Notes: generated from the letters alone by a model not told the origin. Positions 49,883 to 62,590 are shown, counted from the stretch's first letter. The stretch is DNA of 64,000 nt from Batkoa obscura (GCA_030770535.1 JASVEC010000003.1:1116001-1180000); one strand, 5' to 3'. Numbers and translations: made by a program.

Positions 49883-51667
49883 ATGTCTTCAAGCGGATTC
49901 GGTTCATGTAACTAAAGACATGGGGTTATTTTAACATTCAAATTCTAATGATATTATAGGGGCAACTTCAAGTGAGGATGAAAATACTATTATAACTGAA
50001 AAAAAGTAAATTGATACAATGATATCAAAAATTGAATTTTATTTTTAGTAAAATTGAAAATTTTATAATTAATCTGTTAATTAACTTGAAGAATAACTCA
50101 ACTCCAACATGTTTTATTCTAAATAAAAATAAGTATTTGTAATATTTCAATTAAAAATCTTACAAGTGTAGGAAATTAAATTTAGATACTATAAAAGGAT
50201 CTGAAAAATATGGTAATTGTTGTACTCATTAGTTAGCTCATTAATTAGCTTATCAATTGATAAGCTACAATGTTTAAGATATTTCAGATTTCCTACAATT
50301 CGTTAAATTCTGGAGTTATAAGCACCAAAAGGTAATATATATATAAATACAAAAGTATAGTTTTATTTTTATTAGAGATATTTATTATAAAGACGTCAAC
50401 TTGTTTAAATCTACTAGAGTGGTAGATAAAGTAAAGCAATATAACTATATTAATATTTCTAATGAAGATAGTCTTTAGCTTTAATAAAAAAGCATCATAA
50501 TATATTCTATGAAAAATTAAATATTGTAATATTTTATTAGTTTAATAGTTGTTATCTAATCTAAATAGATTGCTTCTCCGAAAGGGCTTTATTCTGGTTC
50601 TATATCAATATTTACAAAAGATAGACCATTTGGAAATTTTTCTACGAAATGCGATGTATTATTTAGAGCATATATGGTTAAAAAATACTAATAATTATTT
50701 AGTGGAATTTGGTGCCGTACTCAAATTCAATACTAGGTAACTATTTGGATCAACATTTCATATACTAATAAAAGATATACAATGTGAAAGCGATTTTGTG
50801 CTCATTGTAGAAAAAGAAGTTTGTGAATATAAACATAAGTTATTTTACTAATAAAATTATAGGCTATTTATGAATATTTGATATCAAGTGGATTTTTCGA
50901 AATGTTCCCTAAAAGTACTTTGATTACAGTAAATATTATAAACATCATTATTTTATTTAATATTATTATAGGGGAAAGGATATCCGGTAGATAAAAAAGA
51001 ATAAATAAGATCTAATATTTATATTAGGACAACTCAACTAGAAATTTATTAAAGCTAATTAGTAATAAATACAATATTGACAAAAAGGCGCCGAAAATTA
51101 AGATGTTTATATTAACTGATTGGGATCCATTTGGTTGCTATTAAATGATATTTTAGATATACTTATATTTATTATCCTAGGAATTGATATTTATTGTACT
51201 TATAAATTTGGGTCAAAAGTAGAATAGTTGAAATAGCTTAATGATCTAATAAAAAGGTTTTAGATAAAACTTATCAAGATGACTACAAGTTATATGAGTT
51301 GAAGTGGCTGGGAATTTATCACGAAAATAACATTAATAGCAATATGAAAAGCTCAAATCTAAATAAATATCAAAACTTAAATGAATATGATCTAAAAAAA
51401 GCATACAATTTACTGAAAAAAGATCAACTAGTTTATAAAGAGGAGATTATAAGGTACTTAACTTTAATGTGATAGAAATAATTAGTTTATAAAAATATTA
51501 GGATCGAGCTTTCTAAGATGTTATTCTATCAAAAAAAACATGAGCTTCAATCCATGACAGTTGATCATTCGACTTTTGACTCAAAAGTTGTATATCCCGA
51601 AAACCAGAACTTGATTTTATGGCTAAATAAAAAGCTAAAAGGGATATGCTATAATACATTCATCTAA
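49883..51667 (+). CDS. SPO11: Meiotic double-strand-break transesterase SPO11
   Basis: Sixteen exons: 49883-49907, 49960-50005, 50049-50132, 50172-50212, 50265-50331, 50376-50430, 50472-50525, 50569-50655, 50703-50736, 50775-50818, 50863-50928, 50972-50986, 51028-51133, 51181-51218, 51257-51453, 51502-51667. They sum to 1125 nt (374 residues) with no stop. All 15 introns are GT-AG, 38-52 nt, most with a CTAAT-like branch site. The protein has STKRDIYYKDVNLF (catalytic tyrosine 92), IASPKGLYSG, the Toprim glutamate in FVLIVEKE, TGKGYPD, the Toprim DWDPFGIDI and CTYKFGS, ELKWLG, and a C-terminus like Spo11. It is the topoisomerase VI A-like protein that makes meiotic breaks. It looks intact. 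The stop lies 89 bp from that of SYF1 (convergent). Confidence 0.93.
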
Positions 51668-51756
51668 TACTATAATAAAATGCATATTGAAATCTTAAAG
51701 TGTCTTTCATACCTTTTATTTAATCAAAATACGAATTTCATTTAACAATTATCGAA

Positions 51757-54566
51757 TCAAATTTCTAGTTCATCAGGATTTTCAGCTTCAGCTTTCCTTT
51801 TTTCACCAGTGTTTTCTTCATCATTAAAATAAGGAACTAGTGACTCTTTACTTTTAACAAACCCAGGTAAAGGCTCAGAGCCTCCTTCGTTATCACGGGA
51901 AGAGATTAATTGAGCAGATAAATGATTAACCTATAAAAATTTATCAGAATATAAAAACTTATCTTAAATATTAAAATTACTTCTGTATTATATTGAGCTT
52001 GAACGCTACGTTTGATACGTAACATGTCTTTAAAAGTATCTTCATTTCCATGTTGAACTTCAAAATCATGCCAAATTTGCCAAAAGTTTTGTGTAATCTA
52101 GAAAAAATCAATTTCAGTCTTATACTTTATAAAAAAATTACTCTAGGATCACAAAATTGAGAGGCATAAGCATAGATCTTACGAGCACGATCAATTTCCC
52201 CTAATTTACGTTCTAATGCGGCATATTCAATACACATATCCTTTGCTTTAGCATCTGGTAAAACATTAACTGCTTGATCGTAAATCTCACGTGCTGAAGT
52301 AATTCCAAATGCTTGAGTAGCTTTAGCAATGTAGTATTGGAAAATCTAAATGAAATAAACATATGCACAAAATAAACTAAAAATAAAAATACCTCATATT
52401 TATCTTTGTTCTCCACCGCTATTGTAGCTCGAGAATAAATTTTAAGTGCATGCTTAGCTAACCCATAATCTTCTTCAAATTTCCCATACAATAAATAAAT
52501 TGGTTTAGCGTATTTAGCTGGACAATGCTCGATAGCTTGCTCAAATAGATCTCTTGTTCTTTCGATCTTTTTCCCACCCTATATTAAAGGTTAGTAAATA
52601 GAAACGACTATAAGTAAAAAACTTTACATATCTCTTGATAAATTTTGTCAAATAAATATTCCAAATCTCAAAAGCAATGGGATAGTTAAATAGTTCCAAG
52701 CCACGTTCATATACCTAATGATATAAGTTTAAATTACTCTAATATCGTTAATTATTACCTTAAAAGAATCTTCGAAGTATTCCAACTCTTCCAGGTAATT
52801 AGCATAGTTTACAATAGTTTGAGGGTTAGCGATTTTAAGATCAAGAATTTGATCGTAAACTTCTCGAGTGGCTTCTGGGGTACCTGCACTTTCTTGTAAA
52901 TCAACATAGAAAGACCAAAGTTTCAAAGACTTGAATAAACGATCTTGTACTGATAAACTTTCATCATGGAAATTAATACTTTTATATTTCATAGGTGGCT
53001 TAGTGGCTCTAGATAATACTTCAATAGCTTTATCAAAATTACTACAAAACAGTTAATTTGAGATTATTACAATAAAATCTTATTTACTCTTGTCTTATTT
53101 CCATTTCAGCATACTCCTGCCATAAGTTGGCTAATTCTGAAACCAATTTATATGGAACTTTAACCGCTTTATCATAAATTTTTCTAGCGGTATCCAAATC
53201 GTCATTGTCCTCATAAAATTTAGCAAATAATTTCCATAACTCTGGAAGCATTTCTGGGGTTGCTTTTTTAGGGTTGATTGTTTTTACTGCTTCATTGAAA
53301 GTCTCAACTACCTTTACTTTAGAATCTCTGAAAAGGTCAATTCTTTTTATCCATTCTTCTACATTATGTGGATTTTGGCGAAGTAAAACATCATTAAGTA
53401 AAAGCGGTCTTCGATTAATTAGATGTTCAAGGCGCATAATTCCTAAATCAAGTTCTACTTCGGACTCGTCTCCTTCCTCGCTCATGGATCTTAAAACAGA
53501 TTCTTCAAACTCAGTATAGGCATCAAATATTTGAGCAAAATCTCTTAATGTTTTTACACTACTTATCCCTTCTTCAAAGTTCTCTCTTGCTTTATCAAAC
53601 TTTCCTAATAAGATCCAATATTTGGCTAATAAACACCATAGTTTTCCTACTTGATCTGTGAATCGGATAATTCCTGATCTAAGTATCGCTTCTACATCTA
53701 AGCGTTTGATGCTTTGAGGTTTAGAGCAAATCAAATCACTCAATTCAACCCATAACTGATAAGGTGTTTTTCCACGAGAAGAAGGAAGATCCAAATCAAT
53801 CATCCTTGAAAGTTGATATGCTGCTTCATCAATATTGTCTTGTTCGAGCAATAAATCAATATAATCTTCTATCATTTCAACCTCCAACTATAAAATTGTA
53901 AATGAATTCATAAGTTGCTTATTTAAACTTACTCTAATATATCTTTTGAAAACCCTTAATGCGGTTTCTCCCCCAATTTTTTTTGCAAACTTAAGATAAA
54001 AGGGCCAAATTCTTGAGTGTTGAGTCACCGGTAATGCTCTTAACGCTCTGTCAAAAGTACGACGTGCTTTTGTAATGTCTCCTTGAATCATAAGAAAGAT
54101 AGCGTAATCTGTCCAAATTCTTGGCATCTAATATTAAACTTAGTCCCCTTTCTTTTTTATGATTAAATGAAATTACTTTGTTTAAAAGGAATAAACTTCT
54201 TTCATAGCAATGGTTCATTTTTTTATACTCTTCACTGTCTTTAATGGGATGAAATTTTTCTCTAATATAATATTTTCTAGTGTCTAAGTAACGTTTCCAT
54301 ATTTTATAACTTTTAGGGAGCTCCTTTAATGCTCTCTCAAAGATGATAAAAAGTGGCTTTGGATGATATCCTGCTTTGCTGTCATTGATCTTTTCCTCTT
54401 TAAAATCTATATATCTTAACCACACTTTTACGGAGTATGGATTTCTTACCACTTCTTCTTCATATGGTACGTCATCATCTTCCTGGTTTGTGTTAGATTA
54501 TATCATATTAGTTAATTTTTAATTTACTATGTAAGCTGCTAAACTTTGCTCAACTGCGTTCACCAT
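51757..54566 (-). CDS. SYF1: Pre-mRNA-splicing factor SYF1 (XAB2 homologue, HAT repeats)
   Basis: About ten exons on the minus strand from ATG at 54566 ([13 protein letters not shown]) to the stop at 51757-51759, roughly 800 residues. The start [20 protein letters not shown] is the SYF1 signature. It is followed by a train of HAT half-TPR repeats ([65 protein letters not shown]). The C-terminus is acidic with [14 protein letters not shown]1 is a scaffold of the Prp19/NTC complex of the activated spliceosome, fitting for a genome so rich in small introns. Distinguished from CLF1 by the start and the longer interval between the repeat groups. Confidence 0.93.
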
Positions 54567-55462
54567 TATTTTCTAAAAGAATTAAAGAGCTTGATTCTAT
54601 TTTTAAGAAAAAGTTAATTTGATTGGAAAATCATAAAATCTATGTAACAAAAAATTAGTCTCAATCAGAATTAAAATTCGTGTAAAATGTAGTCAATATT
54701 TTAATTCTTTTCAAAAAGTATTTTTTGATCACTTTGGAGTATTTTTAAACATCTCAAGCTTATTTCAAGAGAAATATTTGAACAAATTGAAAAAAATAAT
54801 TAAATAATCAATCAAAACAAAAGTAAACAGGTTATAAAAATTTGTGACAAATCATTAAACTTTTTACCATAATTATTTTAATTTCTCTTAACCTTTTAAA
54901 ATATGTACCATTCAATTCAAAAAGAATCATAAATACTGTTTCAACCACAACAAGCCTCTTTAAGCTATTAATCAAGTTTATCATTTAAGTTAAACATACT
55001 TATCAATAAAATAGCTACTATTGTGCAAAAGTTTACCCTCAGAGTTAAACGTTAGCATCAATTATGATAAAAATAGCAGCTTATTCAACTTATTCAAATT
55101 AAGTAACAATACCATCAAGCTCTATAACAATATATAGCAATGTTTAAAACTGAGTAGGTTTAAAAAATATTTTAAAAAAGACTGCAGACGTTTCTTGGTC
55201 TTAGCTGGTGCTGTGCATTATAAATTTTATTTTATATAATAATCAAATAAAACATGTATTGACTTTGTCCATCGCTATATTCAATTAATTTATTTATTTG
55301 TATAATTGTATATTTTGGATAATAGATAATATTTTTGGAAAGCTATTATAATATTTTATTTAAAAAACGTAATTGATTACTAATAAAACAAAATTAAAAC
55401 TAATTAATATAGTAAAATTCGGACTATAAAATATTTAGTTACTGAATTTGTTTATTCATAAT
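54567..55462. other. AT-rich intergenic region
   Basis: 5' region of SYF1. No gene-like stretch found. Confidence 0.4.
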
Positions 55463-55563
55463 ATCTGGGTGTTTTTTTGGCTTCATCACTTTTTTATTTT
55501 TAAGCACTATTTGAGTGAAAAATTGTTAGTAAAATTCTTAAACAAAAAAATACATCCTCATAT
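55463..55563 (+). mobile_element. MITE family 1, copy J
   Basis: Full-length copy, core GAGTGAAAAATTGTTAGTAAAATT and right end ATACATCCTCATAT-like, somewhat diverged. Confidence 0.83.
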
Positions 55564-56616
55564 CTTGATTTGCAAATCAACTGTTATTGTTTAAAAAACT
55601 GTGATTATCATAAGAGAAAAAGAATTATATAAGACGGGTTATAAATACGTTTTAGTGCTAAATGGGTAGATTCTAGATGCTGTATGATAAAGTACAAAGG
55701 GTTTCATAAAATCACGTTTTACTGTAAGGTTTTTATGTCATGTTTAAATAGTTTCTATAAAATGAAGGTTTATAACATTTATAAATTGTAAATAATTGAT
55801 CTGTTCAACTGAGTTTTCTTTTGAAAAGCACAATTTATATACCCAAAAGTGTTAATAATACACAAATAAAAAATAGACATAAATAGAGGAATAAAATTTA
55901 ATTTAATAATGTGCGCTTCCATGTGATAGCTTTAAAGAGCCATATTTTAAAACTATTGAATTACACCATTTATAAATTTGAAAGATTAAAGAGAGATAAT
56001 CATCTGTTTTTTTATAACAAGATGGGGTTCATTAAGTAGCATATCTCCTGTTTAGGAAAGGCAATGTCTATTTCGATACTTTGCGACTATAATTTACTAA
56101 TGTTATCCATTGTGGGGCTACTTAAGCTCAATAATAAGAATAAGGAATAGCCTGTTATAAATTTTATTAAAGGTTTGTTAAAAGTTAATTGAATTATAAT
56201 TTTTTTAAATACTTTTTTATACATAAAAAGATACAACTGATATATAGAAAAAACTATATTAATCTCCCCTATTATTTAACAATATAAGATTTAAGACTAT
56301 TTAATGTTTATTGTAATTTATTTCCTATAAACAATTTAAATCATAAAGTCATGCACAGTCCTATCATGAATATTAGGCCTTTTAATATCCTTATGGTTTA
56401 CTTATTTGGTTATTCTTGATGTAGTGTTTATTCACGATATGAGCTTTATAAAATAAAATAACTTTACACTATTATACCATAATCCTTAATTATAGTAAAG
56501 GTACTATTTATAAACAGAACATTTACTTTATGCCTATACAAGCTTTTATGATCATGTAGTATTTTGAATTTCTAAAATAACAATAGTCTGATTGTATAAA
56601 TAGTGTGAAAAAGAAG
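55564..56616. other. AT-rich intergenic region
   Basis: Nothing recognisable besides TATA-like sequences next to the following gene. Confidence 0.4.
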
Positions 56617-56625
56617 TATAAATAG
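56617..56625 (+). promoter_or_regulatory. TATA box of the DOMON-b561 gene
   Basis: TATAAATAG 31 bp before the ATG; a second TATAAATAG lies about 22 bp further upstream. Confidence 0.5.
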
Positions 56626-56655
56626 ATGAAGCAGCCTTTGTATCAATAATCAAAA

Positions 56656-57678
56656 ATGATTTCCAACCTAATTATATTTTTACTTTCTATATTACAAATA
56701 GCTTCTCTTACTTGTCCTTCTCAAGCGCCTTTTTGCTTTGATATAACGGAGGAGAAAGGAGCGGCAAAGTTTATCGTTGAAGGCCCAAAGAATGCAGGAT
56801 ATATGGCATTAGGACTTGGAATTGATATGTTTAAATGTGAGATGTTTGTAGTCTATTTCGATGCCAAAAATGCCCCACAACTCATACATGCAAAATGTGC
56901 TGGTTACTCGCAACCACAAGGGGTTGAAAAAAGTTCATTGGTTATCTTAAACGATGAGTCTTATCTTGAAGGTGATACTCAAAGGATTGTTTTCTCCAGG
57001 AATTTCACAACTAGCGACGATGGTTCACTTAAAATTAATAACATTGGTTACAACGAAATGGTCTGGGCTTACAGCAATAAAAAACCTACCGTAGAAAAAA
57101 AAATCTCAAAGCATCAGTTAAGAGGCTCCATATTATATGATATGAAATCAGGGAGCTCTAAAACTGCACAACCTCCTCCACAATTAAGTGTTTTAATTCA
57201 TGGTGTCCTAATGATGGTCGCATGGTTAATACTACCTTATTTGGCCATTTTTATAGCAAGATTTTTGAAAGATAAGCTTGGTGTATGGTGGTTTAAACTT
57301 CATATCTCCGCTTTCGTTGGAGTTGGAGTACTATCAGCAATTTCAATAGTTATAGTTGCAGCTAAAATCGGGAATAGATTTAAAACTAATCACTCAATAA
57401 TAGGACTTGTGGTTTGCGGCCTGTTTGTTATACAATGCTCACTAGGTGTTATAATAGATAAGCTATGGTCCAGTGATCGTAAGTATGTACCAATTCAAGA
57501 TAAGATACACTGGTGGTTAGGTAGACTTACTTGTGGTTTGTCTATTGCAAACATCATATATGGTATTATCTTGGCACAATCTTTAGCTGAGTTTTGGGTC
57601 GCTTTTAGTTCAATTTCTATTATCATTATATTTGGCTTTATGTCTGGGCATTTTTTAATCGGAAAAATTAATCATTAA
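56656..57678 (+). CDS. DOMON-cytochrome b561 membrane protein
   Basis: A single exon of 340 residues. A signal peptide (1-19) is followed by a DOMON domain (about 27-160, with CFDI, GYMALGLGIDMF and a MVWAYS strand). A Pro-rich link (PPPQL) leads to a b561 domain with five to six helices. The four haem-ligand histidines are in place: His182 (LIHGVLMM), His216 (FKLHISAF), His246 (TNHSIIGLV) and His285 (KIHWWLGR). Such proteins carry electrons across a membrane, often from ascorbate or flavin donors, and fungal members are linked to extracellular redox or iron reduction. Four cysteines in the DOMON part could form disulfides. A DOMON-only relative lies at 62591-63400. Confidence 0.9.
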   Translation: MISNLIIFLLSILQIASLTCPSQAPFCFDITEEKGAAKFIVEGPKNAGYMALGLGIDMFKCEMFVVYFDAKNAPQLIHAKCAGYSQPQGVEKSSLVILNDESYLEGDTQRIVFSRNFTTSDDGSLKINNIGYNEMVWAYSNKKPTVEKKISKHQLRGSILYDMKSGSSKTAQPPPQLSVLIHGVLMMVAWLILPYLAIFIARFLKDKLGVWWFKLHISAFVGVGVLSAISIVIVAAKIGNRFKTNHSIIGLVVCGLFVIQCSLGVIIDKLWSSDRKYVPIQDKIHWWLGRLTCGLSIANIIYGIILAQSLAEFWVAFSSISIIIIFGFMSGHFLIGKINH

Positions 57679-57854
57679 TATATATTATTTATCTAAAAAT
57701 AAATAGCTTATTTATTTATTAATACAACTTATATTAGAATTAAATTATTTCAATAAAATGATTATTCTTAGTTGGTATTATCAAGATAGTACTTGAAAAA
57801 TCAATTTATTATGTAAGCTTAATGAATACTTAATAATTAATTATTCTTTTATGG
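57679..57854. other. 3' spacer
   Basis: AT-rich, no feature. Confidence 0.3.
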
Positions 57855-58020
57855 CCGTTGTAGCTCTATTACGGTCTAATCAACTGCTCATCTTAAAAAA
57901 ATACATGCCAAAATTTGGCTGAAATATAAAGATTAGGCTTTAAAAAAATTGGCCATATAAATAATTTAATTATAAAAATTGTCACTAAAAAAAATTGCAA
58001 GAGCTGCAATATAATTAGCA
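57855..58020. mobile_element. MITE family 2 copy, diverged
   Basis: Aligns with 28283-28438 through TAGCTCTATT..GGTCTAATCAACTG and AAGATTAGGCTT; ends GTTGTAGCTCT and AGAGCTGCAA are imperfect inverted repeats. More decayed than the other copy. Confidence 0.5.
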
Positions 58021-58093
58021 AATGGGGATGTTCGAATTGGTTTCAAAGTTACTTACAAATTTAAAGAATTAACCTAAATTTTGAGTCCTTAAC

Positions 58094-58198
58094 ATGTGGA
58101 AATATATTTTTTTGCTTAACAATTTTACCAACAGTTTTTCCACTCAAATAGCACTTAAAAAGTGGAGAAAAGTGATGAGCCCAAAAAAAACCCTTATG
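58094..58198 (-). mobile_element. MITE family 1, copy K
   Basis: Full-length but diverged at both ends (ATGTGGAAATATATTTTTTTG and AACCCTTATG). Confidence 0.78.
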
Positions 58199-58475
58199 TG
58201 ATTGGCTAAATTTAAAAAGCTTAAAATTAAAAAAAATTTAACTTAAGACTTATTTTAATTGTATATTTTATATTATTTTTACTTTATAATAAATTAAATT
58301 AAAAAATAATTAAAGTTTATTAGCAATAATAATAAACTTAATCAAGCAATATATAAAATTAATGCTTTAAAAAAAATAAAAAACAAAAACTAAAAAGTAT
58401 TATTATTATTAACTATAGCTTCAATATATTTTTTTGATAAATGTAAGTTTTAAATTTAATATAAGTACAAATTAA

Positions 58476-58577
58476 TATGGGGATATTTTTTTTGGTTGCA
58501 TCATTTTTTCTATTTTTAAGCGCTATTTGAGCGGAGAAATTGTTAGTAAAATTCTTAAACAAAAAAACACATCTTCA
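58476..58577 (+). mobile_element. MITE family 1, copy L
   Basis: Good left end (TATGGGGATATTTTTTTTGG), core GCGCTATTTGAGCGGAGAAA, right end diverged. Confidence 0.84.
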
Positions 58578-58627
58578 GGTATTAATCAATTAATTTCAAA
58601 ATTTGAGATTTTTATTTGTGAACATAA

Positions 58628-58975
58628 ATTAATAACTCAATTGTCAATAATGGGAAAGTAAACATAATTTTTAAAAAATATGAAAGAAATAAAGATATAA
58701 AAAAAACAATAGAAATACAAGATATCAGAAAGTATTTACGTTTTATTAAACGCAATAATAAACTACATTGTTATCCAGTATCTGATAGATCAAAAAAAAG
58801 TGATATAATTCCAATTGAAGTTATAAAGTCTATAGAAAATACAAAAATTAAAAGATTAACTCCAGCTTATCTTATAAAAATGACTGAAAATTCAAAAGCT
58901 TTAATATTTATTAAGCAATTAAATAGTTTATTATTGAATGATAGAAATCAACTATTAAAGATTGATATCATTTAA
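58628..58975 (+). pseudogene. Open-frame remnant of unknown origin
   Basis: 115 codons stay open without a start ATG at the head. The translation (KYERNKDIKKTIEIQDIRKY, LHCYPVSDRSKKSDIIPIEV, RLTPAYLIKMTENS) has protein-like composition, but I cannot place it in a family. It may be a gene fragment or a late exon whose partners I missed. Confidence 0.3.
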
Positions 58976-60608
58976 ACTATTAATAACTGAGTTAATAAAT
59001 AGTCAAAAAGCAAGTAATTATAACAATAAGTAAAAACTATTATTATATTGCTTGTATTATATAAAGATAGTCAATTATAGTTTTAAGGCTAACCACTCCC
59101 TCCCATACAGCTATTTGCTAAATTAGTGATATATTGATAATGTGATTATAACATTAAAATAGTTTACTTATTTGATAGCAAATCTACAATGTTGGCTATA
59201 AAGCAGTCAATAATAAATATTTCTCAATGAAGTTTTACAGGAGTATGTATTTATTTACATACTACAACTTTGATTAATATTAATATATAAGTTATATTGG
59301 TAAAAGCCTTGCTAATATGGGAACTTATATCAAATTTAGTAGAAATTTTACCAACTTATAACATGTATTATAATAAAATAATTTAAAACTGTGTCGGGTA
59401 CTTTTGGTTTTTAATAAAAAATTTATATAGAATTTTAGGCAGTTTTTAAAATATAAAATATTTAAAAATTGGACAAAAAAATGAAATTAATTTGGACATC
59501 CCCAAATGGTGATTTTAAACCATCCAAAAATAAGAAATAAATAGATTTATGAAAGTTCGAATAGTAGATAGAAAGATACTTTGATAGAATACAAAGATAT
59601 TAAGACGGGTCAAAGTAAAATGCTGAGTTGTAAGTACTATTTTTACACTTGTTTTTAATTCTTTAGATTTAGGATATGTTTAATATATTAATAAATGCTA
59701 AACATTGCGGTTAAAAGATAAAAGGTAATACATTCGTATTTTTTGAATATTTGAGATTCAATTTTATCTACATTGATTTTAGATTATAAAGCTTAGTAAA
59801 TATTTGTATGATGAAAAATGATAGCTCATTGTTAAAGTAAATAAATGGAAATTTTCATATACTAAAGTCAAATTGATTTAATAGTATATACTATCAGAAA
59901 ATTAATTTTAAAAGTATTTCCTATTTGATTTTTTGTTAAATGTATAAAATTTAGATTTAAATAGACCCTAAAATAATCAGTAATTTAAAACTTATACTAT
60001 GATTGATGCATTACACTTTTATGATTGAAATCAAACCATATTTAGCATTATAGCAATCTTATACTTGCACCAGAATTTTATAATTATAAGTGCCGCTATA
60101 TAGTACAATAAAGTTAATAAAATTATGCATAAAACATCCTAAAAAATATAGACAACAAAATGTTATCATATATATTATAGTATATATTATTGTTTTAGCT
60201 TTTTATATCATATATAGCTTAAACTGTAACATAAATTAATCTTATCTTAAAGTCAAAAAGATTGCTAAACTAAGCATCTACCAAGCATCATAGATTTTAC
60301 TTCAAAACTGTTATCACCTAATTCAATAAGCTTTACTATAAGCTATAGCCATATAAATAAGACATATTTATGAGAGCGATTCAGATATGACTCATTTTTT
60401 TATCATTTGTTATATTAAAGTTTTACACACGTGGTAACTTCATCTTTTATCCAGTTTTATAGCAGATTCTATAATAATATAAATTGAGGTAAGTAAATCA
60501 CTTCAACATATATAAAGCGCTTTTAAAAAATACTTTGATCTATTTTAAAAGTTGTTTCTTGAGCACTAGCATTAGTCCGCATTTATATTGAAATTGATAC
60601 TAACATTA
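58976..60608. other. AT-rich intergenic region
   Basis: 5' region of the RIM4-like gene. At 59495-59510 the sequence GGACATCCCCAAAT resembles a MITE family 1 end. No gene seen. Confidence 0.4.
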
Positions 60609-62014
60609 ATGTCTAAATCAGATTCTGATCAGCACTCTAGTAACCTACAAAGATTTTATAAAAGAAACAGTATGCAAAACGATAGCGATAAATTAGGAAA
60701 GGTGAATAAACTATTTGCAAATCTTTCCCTTGATGATTATGATGACGACAATAGTACGAGTAGTTCTTCGGAAGATATTGATATTGAAACAATGAGCAGT
60801 GGCTTAAATAGTGATTCTAATCGAAAACTCGATCCTGAAGCCTGCCTTTTCGTTGCCAGTTTAGTATCCTCAAAAACCGAAAATGAACTTCATAAAAGTG
60901 TTACCGCCCATTTTAGTCATTGGGGTGAACTTTTAAATGTTAAGGTTCTTAAAGATAATATGAATCGCCCATACAGTTTTGTTCAATTTAAAGATTTGGA
61001 TGCATCTAAAAGGGCATTGAAGGAGTCCCCTAATACCATCATTGATGGCCGCCAAATTCGAGTTGAAAAGGCCAGGGTAAATAGAACCTTATTTATTAGT
61101 AATATTGGTAGTATAAAAGAAAAGTTTCTCAAGGAAGGGCTTTCATCCCATGGTCCTATAGAGTCCTTGAAGATGATTCGAAGTAAAACTATAGATGCTT
61201 ATAACGGCTCTTGCTTTGTCAAATATCGTTTCCGTGAAGATGCTATTGCTGCTTACACAAATATCAAGAACGATGGCGATTGGGCAGTTGAATGGGCTTC
61301 CTCTCCAGACAAAGCTCCACGTAATCTTGATTTCAATAGCATTTTTGTTGGGCAAATAGACAAAAACTTCACTCACCTAGAAGTAGAGGATAAGTTTATC
61401 CAGTATGGAGAGATTGAATCGCTTAACTATATTAATCGTCCGAAGTATGACTATGCATTCGCTTTTATTAGATATGTCGATCGTGAGTCTTGTGTTAATG
61501 CTATCAATATATGTGATGGAGAAAAATGGAATGGAAATACCTTAAAAGTACAGTTTAAAGTTAATACGAACCTTTATGATAATTATAATATTCCAAAGCA
61601 TAAGTTCTTTGGAAAGAAGCTTGCCTATTCAGAAATGACTGATGTTCCCTACGTTTATCCACAATATTACAATCCAGTCCCTATTTTCACTCCTGAAGCT
61701 GATGCAAAAGAATCTAAGAAGAATGGCGTTTCTAACTCCAAGGATCAGAAGTCGAAAATACATACCAACGGATTTTGGGTACCATACACAGTCCTTACTC
61801 GAGATTCAGATGGGAAAATTAGGTCAGCTTTTTATAACTCTAAATTTTATTTTTTTAATTCGATTTTACTTTATTTAGACAAAACCGAAATTATTACTTT
61901 AGCTACGGAGGCCAGCCACCAAACAATATCCCAAGCTCTACCTCTGTCTACTTCCCCCCTCCTAATTTACCAACTCGTCCTCTTAAAGGGGATTTCAAGA
62001 AAAAGGGGGAATAA
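60609..62014 (+). CDS. RIM4-like RNA-binding protein with three RRMs
   Basis: Two exons (60609-61822, 61879-62014) give 1350 nt, 449 residues. Reading straight through the intron gives a longer, unlikely tail. Splicing at AG|GTCAGC gives a Tyr/Pro-rich end (YYFSYGGQPPN, FPPPNLPTRPLKGDF). The RRM1 start CLFVASLVSSKTENEL..SVT and the run HWGELLNVKVLKDNMNRPYS are characteristic of RIM4-type proteins. RRM2 begins RTLFISNIG and RRM3 begins SIFVGQID. The acidic Ser-rich start (SSSSEDIDIE) is disordered. In budding yeast Rim4 represses translation of meiotic mRNAs. A role in sporulation is inference here. ATG 60609 is the first in frame; there is no earlier one. Confidence 0.85.
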
Positions 62015-62590
62015 TGAACTGGTATTATTTAATACCTATAGTGCCTTTAAAACTATTTTTTATCGACTTGTAAATTTATTAAAGTTGCTTATGCTATAAA
62101 TTTGAATTTTTTTATTTAGATTGTTTTCAATTTCAAATGATGGTAAATTTTGTTGTCTTTATATTTTATGGAGATAATTTAGAATATGATTGCTGTTTAT
62201 TTTATTATGGTTATAGTTTCTTTGCAAACATTGTCTAGTAAAATAGATAATTCTTAGATAAAGGTTGTCAAAGATAGCTAGCTAATTTTAGAATAATCTA
62301 ACTTTTATTTAATCTTTGTAAGTTTAAATTTAACATTATCAAATGTTATAAACATTTAATGTATATTTATAACGTATTATTAATAAGTAAGCATACAGTC
62401 AAAGTTGTTCTTTATAATAAAATAATATGTATTAGTTAATTTCATAATATTTAAGAGGTGCTAAACAGGCATAAAAAAGGGATCAATTAATCAATTGATT
62501 TATGTAATTGACATAAATTAAAAATAAATAAGTAAAAAACAAATTTCTTTAATATTATACTTTATTTATATTTATTAGGGAGTTGTTGTA
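62015..62590. other. Convergent spacer
   Basis: AT-rich region between the RIM4-like and DOMON genes, no feature. Confidence 0.4.

Noticed and set aside
50549-50740. 63-codon open frame on the plus strand
   Set aside because: It is an out-of-frame reading across two SPO11 exons and an intron.
49883-51667. SPO11 as a pseudogene
   Set aside because: At first sight many stops separate the motifs, but each lies in a 38-52-nt GT-AG intron, and the 16 exons join to a multiple of three without a stop.
61823-62099. Longer C-terminus of the RIM4-like protein by read-through
   Set aside because: The unspliced reading gives a hydrophobic, family-unlike tail; removing 61823-61878 gives a Tyr/Pro-rich end and a clean stop.
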